Assembly (NCBI GenBank): GCA_905147135.1
Contig: LR990049.1
Span: 5,349,428 to 5,413,427 of the forward strand
Direction of reading: 5' to 3'
DNA: 64,000 nucleotides
DNA from: Blastobasis lacticolella
Lineage: Eukaryota; Arthropoda; Insecta; Lepidoptera; Blastobasidae
Under the pieces are notes generated by a model. It was given only the letters and a program-made list of their open reading frames with translations. It searched no databases and was not told the origin of the DNA. Below, in pieces: positions 53,401 to 62,937 of this stretch (position 1 is its first letter; every line of letters begins with the position of its first letter). Position numbers and translations under genes: made by a program.

Positions 53401-55470
53401 CTCTGCCTTTGTGGAGCCTGAGGTTTGCCTCTATGGAGCCTGAGCTCTCTCTCTGTGGGTCCTGAGCTCAGCTTCTATAGAGTCTAATCTCTATATAGCC
53501 GAAGCTCTGCAGATTTTGTCGGCGTAGCAGGACGGGCTTTCTCGCGTGTGATATGTTTGGGTTTCGATTACCTTACGCAATTCGAGTTTTGTCGCTTTTA
53601 CGCACGCGACAAAGGCCCATCACGCTACGCTGACTAGACGTAGGTTCGCGCTTACTAACCCATGTACCTTGTGGCGCCCCGCAGAGACGGCGGCGTACCC
53701 CGCGACGCTGGTGCTGACGGCGGACCACGACGACCGCGTGGTGCCGCTGCACTCGCTCAAGTTCATCGCCGCGCTGCAGTACGCCGCGCGCCGGCAGCCG
53801 CGGCCGCTGCTCGCGCGCATCGACACCAAGGCCGGCCACGGCGGCGGCAAGCCCACCGCCAAGATCGTGAGTGCATACACCCTAGGGACCAGGACACGGC
53901 CAAGATCGTGGCCCCGTACACATTCAGTTCATATTTAGAAATTATGTAAGACCCCTATTGTACCTACCCCCGCGGTTGTCACAAATGTGCGTTTCTCCAG
54001 CGGTGCTCGACCTCGACCTTTTTTGGCACCATAGATAGGGAAAAATGTGAAAGGAAATTACGCTACTAGCGAAATTAGAAATTGGAAAAAACGGGAATGG
54101 GAATTACGGTACAGGAAAATCAAAGCTTTGGGAAAAAATTGTAAAGGGAAAATATGAAAATGGAATAAATGACACCAAGAAAAACTGATTTTCGGGAATC
54201 GTGGGCCTCAGCCTTTGCAATTATAATCTCACAGACAATGAGGAGTTTTCCAGTAGGTATTGATAGTTTGTTTCAAAAAGCATCAATAGATGGCGCTCCT
54301 ACAATTTTGGTAATCTTCTTTAAATCTGTATGATGGTGGCAGTGATTTCATGCAGCCAAGTAATACTAAACTTGAAAATAAAGCGTTTATTAATATAAAC
54401 ATAACTGTTAAAGGTTGAACGAAGTGTAAAAATAAATATTTATAGAAGTTGGCACTATGTTTCATTATTATTACAACCTCTAAAATGGTTGAAAACTATT
54501 GACAAATATAATATTATCCAATACAACGTACCCAGGGTTTATATCCTGTTTGCTAAGAACCTATTTCAAGCGATTATAAATGAGCAGTTTTCCAGTAGGT
54601 ATTGATAGTTTGTTTCAAAAAGCATCAATAGATGGCGCTCCTACAATTTTGGTAATCTTCTTTAAATCTGTATGATGGTGGCAGTGATTTCATGCAGCCA
54701 AGTAATACTAAACTTAAAATAAAGTGTTTATTAATAGAAACATAACTGTTAAAGATTGAACGAAGTGTAAAAATAAATATTTATAGAAGTTGGCACTATG
54801 TTCCATTATTATTACAACCTCTAAAATGGTTGAAAACTATTGACAAATATAATATTATCCAATACAACGTACCCAGGGTTTATATCCTGTTTGCTAAGAA
54901 CCTATTTCAAGCGATTATCAATTACCAAAATTGTCGGGGCGCCATCTAGTGAGTGGTTAGGAATGCCTTAAATACCTATTGGAAAACTCCTCAATACCAA
55001 AATTGTCGGGGCGCCATCTAGTGAGTGGTTAGGAATGCCTTAAATACCTATTGGAAAACTCCTCATTAACATTAAAGCCAAACGCATATGCGCTGCGCTG
55101 CACTGCGCGACGCGGCGCTGTAGAATTTTGTTTAAATAAAGTCTATCAAACTTATATAAACTAACCTTACTCTTTAGTAATACTGGGCTTTAGTAATATT
55201 TTGGTGACAATAATTTATAAACTACTTACTCACGTACCTAAAAAGATATGGAGTTGTAAATTCTGAAATAAGTTATTATTTATTTTATTTAATACTTTGT
55301 CCAAACTGTTAAACAACATACAATCGTGTGTGTACAGTCGTGCTATGAATAGAACTCGTTTATATCATATCGTAAATTGTAAATATTTCCGTTTTTTTTT
55401 TCAGATTGAAGAGCACACGGACATTCTCTGCTTTATGGCGCAAGCGCTGGGCCTGAAGTTCCACAAGTGA
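35324..55470 (+). CDS. Prep: Prolyl endopeptidase (prolyl oligopeptidase), complete
   Basis: Fifteen exons: 35324-35473, 40153-40376, 41507-41694, 42841-42923, 44105-44247, 46261-46417, 47009-47128, 47741-47821, 48500-48685, 49727-49840, 50524-50672, 51348-51560, 52702-52841, 53685-53866, 55405-55470. All phases join: 731 codons plus TGA, or 705 from the Met at 35402, close to the usual 710. This serine peptidase (family S9A) cleaves short peptides after proline. The N-terminal [17 protein letters not shown], the seven-bladed propeller and the alpha/beta hydrolase domain are all present. Catalytic residues are Ser578 (GGSNGG), an Asp in DHDDRV, and His701 (KAGHGGGKP). Introns are full of transposon remains but no exon is damaged. 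It converges with staufen. Confidence 0.96.
38940..39251. mobile_element. MITE with long terminal inverted repeats
   Basis: The left arm ('ggaggtccggacc', 'cctataggaccaataacg', 'cattttctacaact') is mirrored by the right arm ('agttgtagaaaatgtaaaa', 'cgtaattggtcatatagg', 'ggtcctcc'). Arms are about 70-100 bases with mismatches. Confidence 0.7.
39880..40085 (-). mobile_element. SINE body, 5'-truncated
   Basis: It shares 'gatccaggatttggcagg', 'accatctgacctctgtgacc' and 'gatgttttccctca' with the SINE at 26200-26495. It ends about 70 bases before a Prep splice acceptor. Confidence 0.6.
40377..42840. other. Prep introns 2 and 3 (exon 41507-41694 between)
   Basis: About 41728-41800 is an RTE LINE 3' tail ('accctggacccttacgtgcc', 'aacgccaggataatgatgg'). 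About 41900-42010 looks like a LINE 3' end. 42390-42571 is a MITE. 40377-41506 shows nothing else I recognise. Confidence 0.5.
42390..42571. mobile_element. MITE with about 21-bp terminal inverted repeats
   Basis: The left end 'ctcgcgtcaatctttatggc' and right end 'gccataaagattgacgcgag' are perfect inverse copies. The inner parts ('cggaaggc', 'accttccgagc') also pair. Confidence 0.8.
42960..43125 (+). mobile_element. SINE fragment
   Basis: It shares 'gccgtgtaccaataac', 'gaacactaaccggtgctc' and 'tgagggaaaacatcgtgagg' with the SINE at 25852-26165; the tRNA-like head is degraded. The rest of 43126-43900 in Prep intron 4 shows nothing recognised. Confidence 0.6.
43908..44104 (+). repeat. Two degenerate copies of the Prep exon-5 acceptor and exon start
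   Basis: The true exon begins 'cggcag|cgctacccggaccag' at 44105. 'ctacccggaccagac' occurs at 43921-43935 and 'ctaccctgaccagac' at 44010-44024, about 90 bases apart, with matching flanks ('cgtatgagctctcacct' and 'cgtattagctgtcacct'). The second copy keeps an acceptor, 'tttcccgcag', and would read NYPDQTSPY then stop. Confidence 0.8.
44248..46260. other. Prep intron 5
   Basis: Two kb, mostly AT-rich. About 44555-44640 has a piece of the repeat seen at 51610-51860 ('attctactttgccgcacacc'), and 45782-45900 a repeat related to 28160-28262. No gene is supported. Confidence 0.45.
46418..48499. other. Prep introns 6, 7 and 8
   Basis: The introns 46418-47008, 47129-47740 and 47822-48499 are AT-rich. 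About 47170-47265 carries a common dispersed phrase ('aggggtaggtagagaccac'). No exon, RNA or complete element is supported. Confidence 0.4.
48715..49165. repeat. Dispersed repeat split by an inserted LINE/SINE tail
   Basis: 48715-48885 ('cagtccactgcaggactta', 'gttattgccataatctcc') and 49075-49165 ('gaacattagtggcctgtac', 'ctctgccggacacc') are the two halves of the repeat that is continuous at 51610-51860. The insert 48886-49074 begins with (attt)n. A third partial copy lies at 49270-49370. Confidence 0.65.
49841..51347. other. Prep introns 10 and 11
   Basis: 49841-50523 and 50673-51347 carry no recognised gene. The - strand open frame 51109-51297 is unrecognised and has no supporting context. 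Confidence 0.4.
51348..51560 (+). CDS. Prep: Prep exon with the nucleophilic serine
   Basis: It encodes [20 protein letters not shown] and [15 protein letters not shown], in which the Ser of GGSNGG is the catalytic nucleophile, then [17 protein letters not shown]. It enters in phase 2 after the preceding NIRGGG, so the GGGEYGE motif is split by the intron. Confidence 0.96.
51610..51860. repeat. Dispersed repeat, uninterrupted copy
   Basis: The sequence runs from 'cacagcccgtcacagtcc' to 'ctctgccggacaccacac'. It is the intact reference for the split copy at 48715-49165. The rest of the intron 51561-52701 shows nothing recognised. Confidence 0.65.
53047..53515. repeat. Degenerate 22-bp minisatellite
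   Basis: The unit is roughly 'ctgtggagcctgagctctgc', repeated about 20 times with many substitutions, clearest at 53273-53460 where the period is 22. It lies in Prep intron 13 and has no coding context. Confidence 0.85.
53685..53866 (+). CDS. Prep: Prep exon with the catalytic Asp and His
   Basis: It encodes [19 protein letters not shown] with the catalytic Asp, and [15 protein letters not shown] with the catalytic His. It is very GC-rich compared with its introns. A short copy of its last bases ('gccaagatcgtg') recurs at about 53903. Confidence 0.95.
54239..55075. mobile_element. MITE with internal tandem duplication
   Basis: The left end 'gaggagttttccagtagg' is matched by the inverse right end 'cctattggaaaactcctc'. 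A left block of about 340 bp occurs twice (54239-54578 and 54579-54920, nearly identical), then a right block of 74 bp occurs twice ('gtcggggcgccatctagtg' at about 54935 and 55008). It fills much of the last Prep intron. Confidence 0.85.
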
Positions 55471-55663
55471 GCACCTAAGCGTGTACAAGCAACCGTAGTA
55501 TTATTGCTAGGGTTGTAACGAATATTCGATGTAGGCCTTTACAATGTTTATAGCGAATGTTTTATGGCAGGTTATTTTGTCCGAATACTGTGACGAGATT
55601 ATTTTTATGAATATTTTCTTATTACGATTTTTTAAAATAGTAGATAATTATATAGTTAGTAAA

Positions 55664-55669
55664 AATAAA
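55664..55669 (+). terminator. Prep: Prep polyadenylation signal
   Basis: AATAAA lies about 195 bases after the TGA, the first well-placed signal. A second lies near 55955. Confidence 0.5.
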
Positions 55670-57156
55670 GTTTCCTGACAAGTGTTACCCTTTGATACAC
55701 TATACACTGTATTTTGTAATGTACGTGTAGTATACTTTGCACATGGACGTTTTTATACTTACGTGAGTTACATATTCCCAGTACGGTACTATTTTTAATT
55801 TTAATTTGATTCGTTACAACCCTAATTTGATAAGTAACCGTCGACGAAATCAATAGCATTTAAAATGTACATACATACCGCAGGCGTAGTCTGCCGATTA
55901 CCTCGGGTCTGAAAGACTGGTGATATTTGTTACGCATTGCTACTGTTTTTTATTAAATAAAATTGTTTTTTTTTAATATATTTTTTTTATTATTTACATG
56001 ACAGGACCCCTTGATCCCATAGTAATAGTTACATATTTATGTGATTATAAAACCGCTCTTTTCAAAGAATAATTTGTGCCTTTATTTATTTTTTACTACT
56101 TGACAAGAATTTTTACTTCTACGTAAGGCATTTTAACAAACTTTAAAGAAAAGGAAGTTCCTAATTCGATAGCGTCATAATGGCGGGACCAAGTGTTGTC
56201 TCAAAATTTCATTTTGTCGGATTTGTTACCTAACTTTTACTATTTGCTACATTTGATATAAAAATTGGTAGCTCTGGATCAAAAGGTATATTAATAATTC
56301 ATTCAAATTCATTTTTACGTTAATCAGCAACCCTATTCAACAATATTTTAATTTATGTTGACCTGTTCTGCACAAGCACTACCACTATAAAATACTAATG
56401 GCAGCCAACTTCTGCTATTCCCAACCTCAGTCAATTGTTTTGAATACCTATGTACCCTCTCTGCATTGTTTGTATTTTGTTGGTTAATTTGTTTCATGTT
56501 TGCCTTCGGCACCTTATTTTATTGTTGTAGGTAGAAATGTATGGTGGAGACTTCATATTAGCTTAAAATGTTACATTCGTTACACTCTAAACCGTCAAAA
56601 CTGAGATAAACCAGACAAACTAGGGCTGTAGCGGGTTTAACTTTAGTACCATAGTTAAACCATGTTTTGTAATGAAAATATGGTTAGACCATGGTTTAAA
56701 CCGGTTCCATGTTTAGACTTGGTTTAAACCATGTTTTATAATAAGACTGCAAATGTTTATTACGCTTTAAGTCACCCAAATAGTAAATAAATAAATTAAA
56801 AGGAAACTGGTCCCGATCATCATAATGGCGGAACCACGAAACGGCAAACCATAGTAAAAAATTAAGCATATAAAATTTTATTATGCTAATTACTACCTCC
56901 TGAAATGTAAAGCTAAGTGAAACTATTTCAAGGGAAATCGGAGACATGGAACCGAAATGCTGGTACCGCCATTGTGACTTTTTTATGTTTCTCTAGAAAA
57001 CGTCTGCATAACTTGTTTGTTTCTAAACTTAATTTACCTGCATTTACTACCTAACTGCTACCTTTGAGAAAGCCTAATATGTCGATGTTAGTCCTACTAA
57101 AAAAATTGTTAAAGGTTTTTGTACAGTCAAGTTCATTAATATGTGAGCATTGCCAA

Positions 57157-57277
57157 GGCTTCAAATATAAATGTACATGGAAGGGTACTTATATATCTGA
57201 GCAGATGTACATATGTTTGATTGATAAATCTGCTCAGATATATAAGTACCCTTCCATGTACATTTATATTTGAAGCC
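57157..57277. repeat. Perfect 50-bp inverted repeat, 21-base loop
   Basis: 57157-57206 and 57228-57277 are exact reverse complements (outer 'ggcttcaaatataaatg', inner 'atctgagcagat'). Transcription from either side would give a 50-bp perfect hairpin. No obvious target duplication flanks it. Confidence 0.97.
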
Positions 57278-59049
57278 AAAATTACCGCAGTCTCAAGACT
57301 TACGGATCAGAGACGTGCCTCACGAAGGGTCTCACAAGAAGCCTCAGATCATTCAGCGAGCGTTAGGTAACACCTGTAGAAACCTGTGCTCAGAACACGC
57401 GTGCAAAGAGCCACTGGTAAGTACCTAGTGTGCGATCCTCCATTGATTTGGTTTCACGCGGTTCATATGATCTGAGAGGTCCGTAGGCCCATGTGTTAGA
57501 TTGGATTCAGCGACATTAGAAAAGATACCGTAAGAAACATGTGTAAGAAAAGAAAACACTAATTGAAATTTAACATTTATTGTTGTGTTCTTACATTACC
57601 ATAACTTTCTAACAGCACGAAGATCCGTTGGGACTTGCTTCACCCACGATAATATTAATAAAAAATATTGGTTACTTAGAACAAAATAAATAAACACTTC
57701 TTTTTGCCCTTCTGGCGCACTTTTCCTCCGATAGACTAAGTTTGTAATTTCTTTATGCTTAGTTACTTGTGCAACTCTTAACATCAAGAAATTTTTTAAT
57801 TGGCCTCGATTTAAAATCTTAATAAAGAATACGTTACAAATTATAAATAGTGCTCCGTACACAGCAACTGGGGCCCATATGTTTTGGCCGAGACAAAATT
57901 TAACATAAGCGCCAGTTGTGTTCGAAACACAGACGTAGCTGCCTTCCTAGAGGCTTACGGGCGTTCGCTATTACTCTCGGTAGTCAGTAAACCAACTGAT
58001 GGGATACCTGCGTGTTTCAAATTTTACCCTTAATTCTATACATTCATAGCTTCAGACCCAATACAATGAAACGTACAATCGACAAGCTAATCATCATACA
58101 ACTGATCGGTCAGTGGGTCCCATCTGGGTCTTTTAATTTTTATAAAAAAGCGTTACTACAAATTTCATTTTACCGATCAATTGTATATTTACACTTATCA
58201 ATAATATAAGTAACACCTAGAAAGATTGTTAGAAAACTGTTACAGACACACGTTCCCTTACGTCGTGACTGCAGTGTTGCGACTACAAACACAACGTAAA
58301 GAAAAAGTAGCAAACGGGATATTAGGATTTTAGTATTAATTAGAACACCTAGAACATGCTATAAATGTGATTAGTCAAGCGTTACATACTAAAGAGTACG
58401 TACAATACGACCTATGTATTGTAGTCAATACGGATTTAGGCGCTGCAGTATACATTAACAAGCGACCTTTACTTAGCCTAGTATAAAGTTAAACCTCCCT
58501 GACTTAGCCTAAGATAACTGCATGCGCTGGTCAAATGTTTGTCTTATTCGGGGAAGCCTTACCGCTAGAGTCGGTGTACATCACTCTGACTTTTAACACC
58601 AACCGGACAGGCATCGCTATTGAAGGTATGCGTCATAATCGAAACTCATATTGGCGTTAACATGCTGATTTATTTAAATTAAATCAAGCTATGAAGCCAA
58701 CGTCGTAGCGCAAATATAATAAAGAAAATAAACGGGGCATTATATCAACCAGATTACTTCTGAATTTTTGTGCACAATAATTACTTCCTATTATAAATAG
58801 ATAATGTTCGTCAGCAGCGAATCGAATCTACGTATAAGATAGAATGTTAATTTTCATAACATCTCCGCCACAAACGAGTTCATCTGGACAACGTAACGCC
58901 CCAAGCGCAACACGAATTAGTCACGAACTTTTCACTTCAGGCGAAGAAAGTCAGATTGACGGCACCACGTTAAAATTACACATTTCATAGCTTAGGGTCG
59001 ATGGAGTACATTGTAAACGCTCACTCGGTGGAGTGGTTAAAAATCGAGG

Positions 59050-59215
59050 CCACTAGTGTCCGGCGGCGCGGCCCCGGCATCAGCGAGCCAGTGCGGGCCG
59101 GATCGGGGCCGCGGCGCTCGGCCAGACTAAACGAGACATCATGGCCGCATGATGCGCCTTTAGCGGCGTCGGGGGGCGGACCCCGGCCCGCCCCAGCCCC
59201 GACGCCAACTGTTTT
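59050..59215. other. GC- and CpG-rich block in AT-rich DNA
   Basis: The block ('ccggcggcgcggccccggc', 'ggatcggggccgcggcgctc', 'ggcggaccccggcccgcc') stands out sharply. It is about 600 bases beyond the staufen stop, so it may be 3' UTR, a promoter or the end of an unseen exon. Frames through it are not recognised. Confidence 0.35.
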
Positions 59216-59818
59216 GGTTTGGCTTCACAGCCTTACAATTGCATAAATATGAAAACTACATAATTTATTTGATTATATTATGTTCGATTCGATAACTACT
59301 TATAATTATGATAGATACTTTCAATATCGTCAATACAATCGTTCGGAGAAGTTGTAATATTTTACTTTAGACTACCATTTTACATCCTCGGCAGTATGAT
59401 CGAGTTCGGTTGTAATAAATATAGTACATCTTTATATTGACATAAATCGTTATATTGTGATTTTGTCGCACAATAGTGTTCTAATAAAAGGAAGATATAT
59501 AAATATATTTAAAAATATTTTAGTTTGTGAACGGCAGTTTCGAGTAGACTGATCATATTAACTAAAATAGCAACCTAAATACATAACAAAAAATATACAT
59601 TTCTAATAGGAGCTGTTGCAAGACCCGTGATAAAAATAATCGCTTTTTTTTTGTGAATATGTCATAGCTTGAAACTTTTGACTTGTAAAAATTGTTTTCC
59701 CGAACTACAATTTCGCGCTTTGATATATTCACAGTATGTAACAATATTGCAATGTTCGAAATAAAAAATAAAAAGAAACAAACGATGCGTTGTCGAGTCG
59801 TGTGGTCGACGTTTTTAT

Positions 59819-62800
59819 TCACTCGGAGATTCCATTGCTTATGACGCCCGCAGCGGGTACTGTGCTCGCCAAATTCTGCATACTGTGAAACAAATAATTA
59901 AATAATTTTAGTTATTAATTTTCAGAGCAAGTCGATAAGCTTACGAATTAGTAAATAGTATGAAATGTCTAGAAGGAAAAATAGCTGGTAAGCTCTTGCT
60001 AATCATGCACCCTTGACATCGAATTTGTGACTCTGGCTACCATTGGTATCGAGACGGGCGAGGGTCGAGACGGGTTAGGAGGGGTAGCGATGGGGTGTGA
60101 CTGGTAACTAATGCTTTGTGTAGCGTATTCTTGACAGAACAAACGATGTCTGTATAATACTTCCACTGCGAACGGTTTCGAATGATCATTAGGGGATGCA
60201 GTCTCGACATACATAGCGATCGCAAACTTATCGATTTCGGTCGTTCAGTGGAAACAGTGAAATTATCATTACAAATGTCAAAAATAAAACTAAAAACTAA
60301 ATATTCGTACAACACTTCCTCTCAAACTCCCTAATAACACTAGCAGCGTTGCCACGCTGTATGGCGATGGACAGCCTTTGCAACAGGAATAACCCAGAGC
60401 TCACTATCTCTAAGTGTACGTATAGTATGTTTATGCATGCGTCGGTGTGGTGCGGTGTCCACGTTCCCCAGCGTACTCCCCCGGTCGTGGCGGCAGGGGC
60501 GGCGGGGGTTGCAGCAGCGGGTGTGGGCGTGACGGATCCCTGCGTCCTCTACGGTCCCTGCGTACTCATCCGGTCGATGGAGCGGGAACAGCGGGGGCTG
60601 TGGTGGCGGCAGGGACGGTGGGAGCTATGGGCGCGGCCCATATGCTTGAGCGATCCTACGATCGGCCCTACGATCCCCGCGTACTCACCCGGTAGGGGCA
60701 GCGACGGCGGCGGGGGCTCCCGGGGCTGCCGGGGCGACGGGGGCGACGGGGGCTGCGGGGGCTGCGGCGGGCGCGTCCAGCCCCATGTGCTTGAGCGCCC
60801 GGAGCGCGGCGAGCGAGCACTGCTCGTGCGAGTGCGCGGTGCTGGGCCCGCCGCCGTGGCACATCACCGGCGGCTCCGTCGACAGCGACACCAGCGATAG
60901 GTACTCGCCGTGGTTGCGCTGGGGGTCGGCCAATGGAGTAATGGCTTATTCTAACGTTCTTCTTCTTAGCGCGTCAACAATTTTTGATATATTTTTTATC
61001 TGTCAATGACATACTATGCAGTTTCGCAAGAAAGTCGTTAAAAGAACGTTTTGGGAACCACTGCTCTCGCCTAAATTGGCCACACTAAGTTACTATCAAG
61101 ACTGATACAGTACAATAAACGATGATGGCACCCGCATTTTTTTTTCACATCTTTCAGACTGTAATGTAGTGGATCGAAACATAGCTAATGTGACAACATT
61201 ATTGGTGGCTGTGTTCAGGTCTTTTGATTCTAACATTTTACACTATTATGAGACCATTTTGACATCATTTCCTTGTGTTCATTTTCTATTCCGCATGCCA
61301 TGCATAATTAGATCTCTGATCTCGACAACTATAATTGTCTTTCCCCGGAGACGTAAACTCAAAGTCCTATGCCAAATGGCTTCACAATAGAAAAAATAAA
61401 ATTGCATTTTCACTCTAAATAATAAGTAAATTCTTTTTTTTTACTAAAAAGATACATATCGTTTATTTACTACATTGGACGACCGCAATCCAGTCTCAAA
61501 AACATCCCATCTTACATTCAACATTGTCCTGCTAACAATGAAAAAACACGACCATACACCGCAATTACCTTGGGGAAGTCCGAGAACTGCACGGTGAACC
61601 CGAGCAGCTGCGAGAGGTACATCAGCTGGTCCTTGGCGCCGGGCGCGCTGCCCGCCGCGGGGCCCGGGGCCGGCGCGGCCGCGGGATTCGCGGGCCCGGC
61701 GGCCCCGGCGGCCCCGGCGGCCGGTGTGGCTGGTGTGCCGTCGGTGACGCCTGGTAGACAAAAACATTTTAAATAAGAACCGCTCGAGACTTTCGTTTCT
61801 GTCGCGGCCGAGATCGAGACCAGTACGGCTAGCACATGTTGCTCTTGCGCGCGATAAGCGAAAAAAGGCGCGACATAGACACTGTTATCTCTTTCATATT
61901 AGTAATGAGAGAAGAAAACGAACGCTGTGTCGCGGACACACTTGTGATAGCCATGAAAGATCGAAAAAAATGTAGGAAATGTAGTCTTAATAAAATAGGG
62001 AAAATATTGAAATCTCGATATATAATATTTAGCATCAGCATTCATAGACTGTGAAGGCACCGTGACAAGAACAAGAAAAAATCATCGAAGAAATAAAAAT
62101 CCATTTTGTAGCTATAGTAAAGGTTTAGGAGAGCCACCAAACGTTACTCTGCCGGTGCACAACCTGGCACGTTCGGTACACTAAAATAAAATGTTTCTTT
62201 TTCTGACCCAAATTTTTGACTTTACGTAATAACCAAGTATTCGATTACATTTTAGTGTTTCTTTTTCGGTATTTATTTATTTACCTTTTTAGTTTAATTA
62301 AGTAATTACTTTTGTGAAAAAATTAAATTAAATTACATAATGTATTGTAATGAGGGTTCTCACGATTTCAGATGGCGCTAGTGAGGGCGTTAGTCTATTG
62401 TCAAAATACTGCTGTGTTATTGGACAGAAACGACTGCTAAAAAATTATGAACATATCCCAGCCAATGAGAGGGCTTTATTTTGACAGCAGACCTTGTGTC
62501 GCAGTAATGCCATCTCGATGATTTTGGAAATTGATTGGGTGGGCGACACTCGTCTACCTTTGTTTACAGTCAATTAATTCCATAATCCATATCCAGTTTT
62601 TACAGTCCACCTGCTCTTTAACTCTTGTCCCGGTGGACCCTAGCAAATATAATTTATCATTATGCTACGGATGGTGGGGATTTTAGGGCTGCGTGTGAGG
62701 GTAGGATGCGTTCGCTGCTGATACTCCATCAGAGTTTCAATTGTATTATCAACACAACTCACCGTTATGCAAGACCGGTAGCTGTGGAAGGTGCGGTTGG

Positions 62801-62937
62801 ACTGTCTGTGGGGCGGGCTGCGGGTGTGCTGGGTGCGGCCGCTGGTGGTAGTCCATCAGCAGCACTCCCGGCACCGGCTGGCGGCCGTCCCCGCCCGCGC
62901 CCGCCGCTCCCGTCGTCGCCGGCGCTGGGTCGCCGTC
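59819..62937 (-). CDS. stau: Staufen, last four coding exons (dsRBD5 and C-terminus)
   Basis: The - strand exons are 62937-62763, 61750-61569, 60918-60689 and 59882-59819; phases join into 216 codons plus TGA. The first encodes a Gly/Pro/Gln-rich linker (GVLLMDYHQRPHPAHPQ, QLPVLHN). The second encodes an Ala/Pro-rich stretch and KDQLMYLSQLLGFTVQFSDF. The third continues RNHGEYLSLVSLSTEPPVMC, HGGGPSTAHS and CSLAALRALKHMGLD, then an Ala/Pro run. The last ends MQNLASTVPAAGVISNGISE. The fold spanning exons two and three is the fifth double-stranded RNA-binding domain, which in fly Staufen binds Miranda. Staufen carries mRNAs on microtubules. The other domains lie right of the window. Confidence 0.93.
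60470..60660 (-). repeat. Two degenerate copies of the staufen exon 3' end and donor
   Basis: On the plus strand the true exon end reads 'gcgtactcacccggtagggg' at 60680; 'gcgtactcatccggtcgatgg' occurs at about 60560 and 'gcgtactcccccggtcgtgg' at about 60471. Each is followed by 'cggcgggggc' or 'cagcgggggctg'-type sequence, and one by 'cccatatgcttgagcg', matching the exon's 'ccccatgtgcttgagcg' at 60780. Confidence 0.75.
60689..60918 (-). CDS. stau: Staufen exon with most of dsRBD5
   Basis: The acceptor is 'cccccag|cgc' and the donor 'ccgg|gtgagt', phase 0 in and phase 2 out. After ALKHMGLD the exon becomes a low-complexity Ala/Pro run. Its 3' end and donor recur, degraded, twice downstream (60567-60660 and 60470-60530). 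Confidence 0.92.
60919..61568. other. Staufen intron, nothing recognised
   Basis: 650 bases, AT-rich; no element or exon supported. Confidence 0.5.
61825..61955. mobile_element. MITE family A, copy 3, in a staufen intron
   Basis: It has the ends 'acggctagcacatg' and 'cacttgtgatagccatg' and the interior 'cttgcgcgcgataagcg' and 'cgctgtgtcgcgg', as in 22807-22952 and 23488-23670, with more divergent ends. It starts 75 bases upstream (in transcript sense) of a staufen exon. Confidence 0.7.
62370..62545. mobile_element. Inverted-repeat element related to 20600-20760
   Basis: 'gatggcgctagtgagg', 'attgtcaaaatac' on the left and 'ttattttgacag', 'cagtaatgccatctcg' on the right mirror each other with mismatches. 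It lies in a staufen intron. Confidence 0.5.

Larger units (their letters stand above)
55690..59818. other. Intergenic region between convergent Prep and staufen
   Basis: AT-rich. About 56640-56740 has repeats of 'accatggtttaaacc' type. 57157-57277 is a perfect hairpin. About 57285-57440 is an RTE fragment (TYGSETCLTKGLTRSLRSF). 57596-57862 is an unrecognised - strand frame. 59050-59215 is a GC-rich block (below). The staufen 3' UTR presumably lies at the right end, but I see no decisive signal. Confidence 0.45.

Noticed and set aside
57596..57862. 88-codon - strand open frame as a gene
   Set aside because: No domain, no splice context and AT-rich codon use; chance is likely in AT-rich DNA with this window size.
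60349..60900. 183-codon + strand open frame, Gly/Arg-rich
   Set aside because: It is the antisense shadow of the GC-rich staufen exon and its degraded copies, with no splice or domain support on the + strand.
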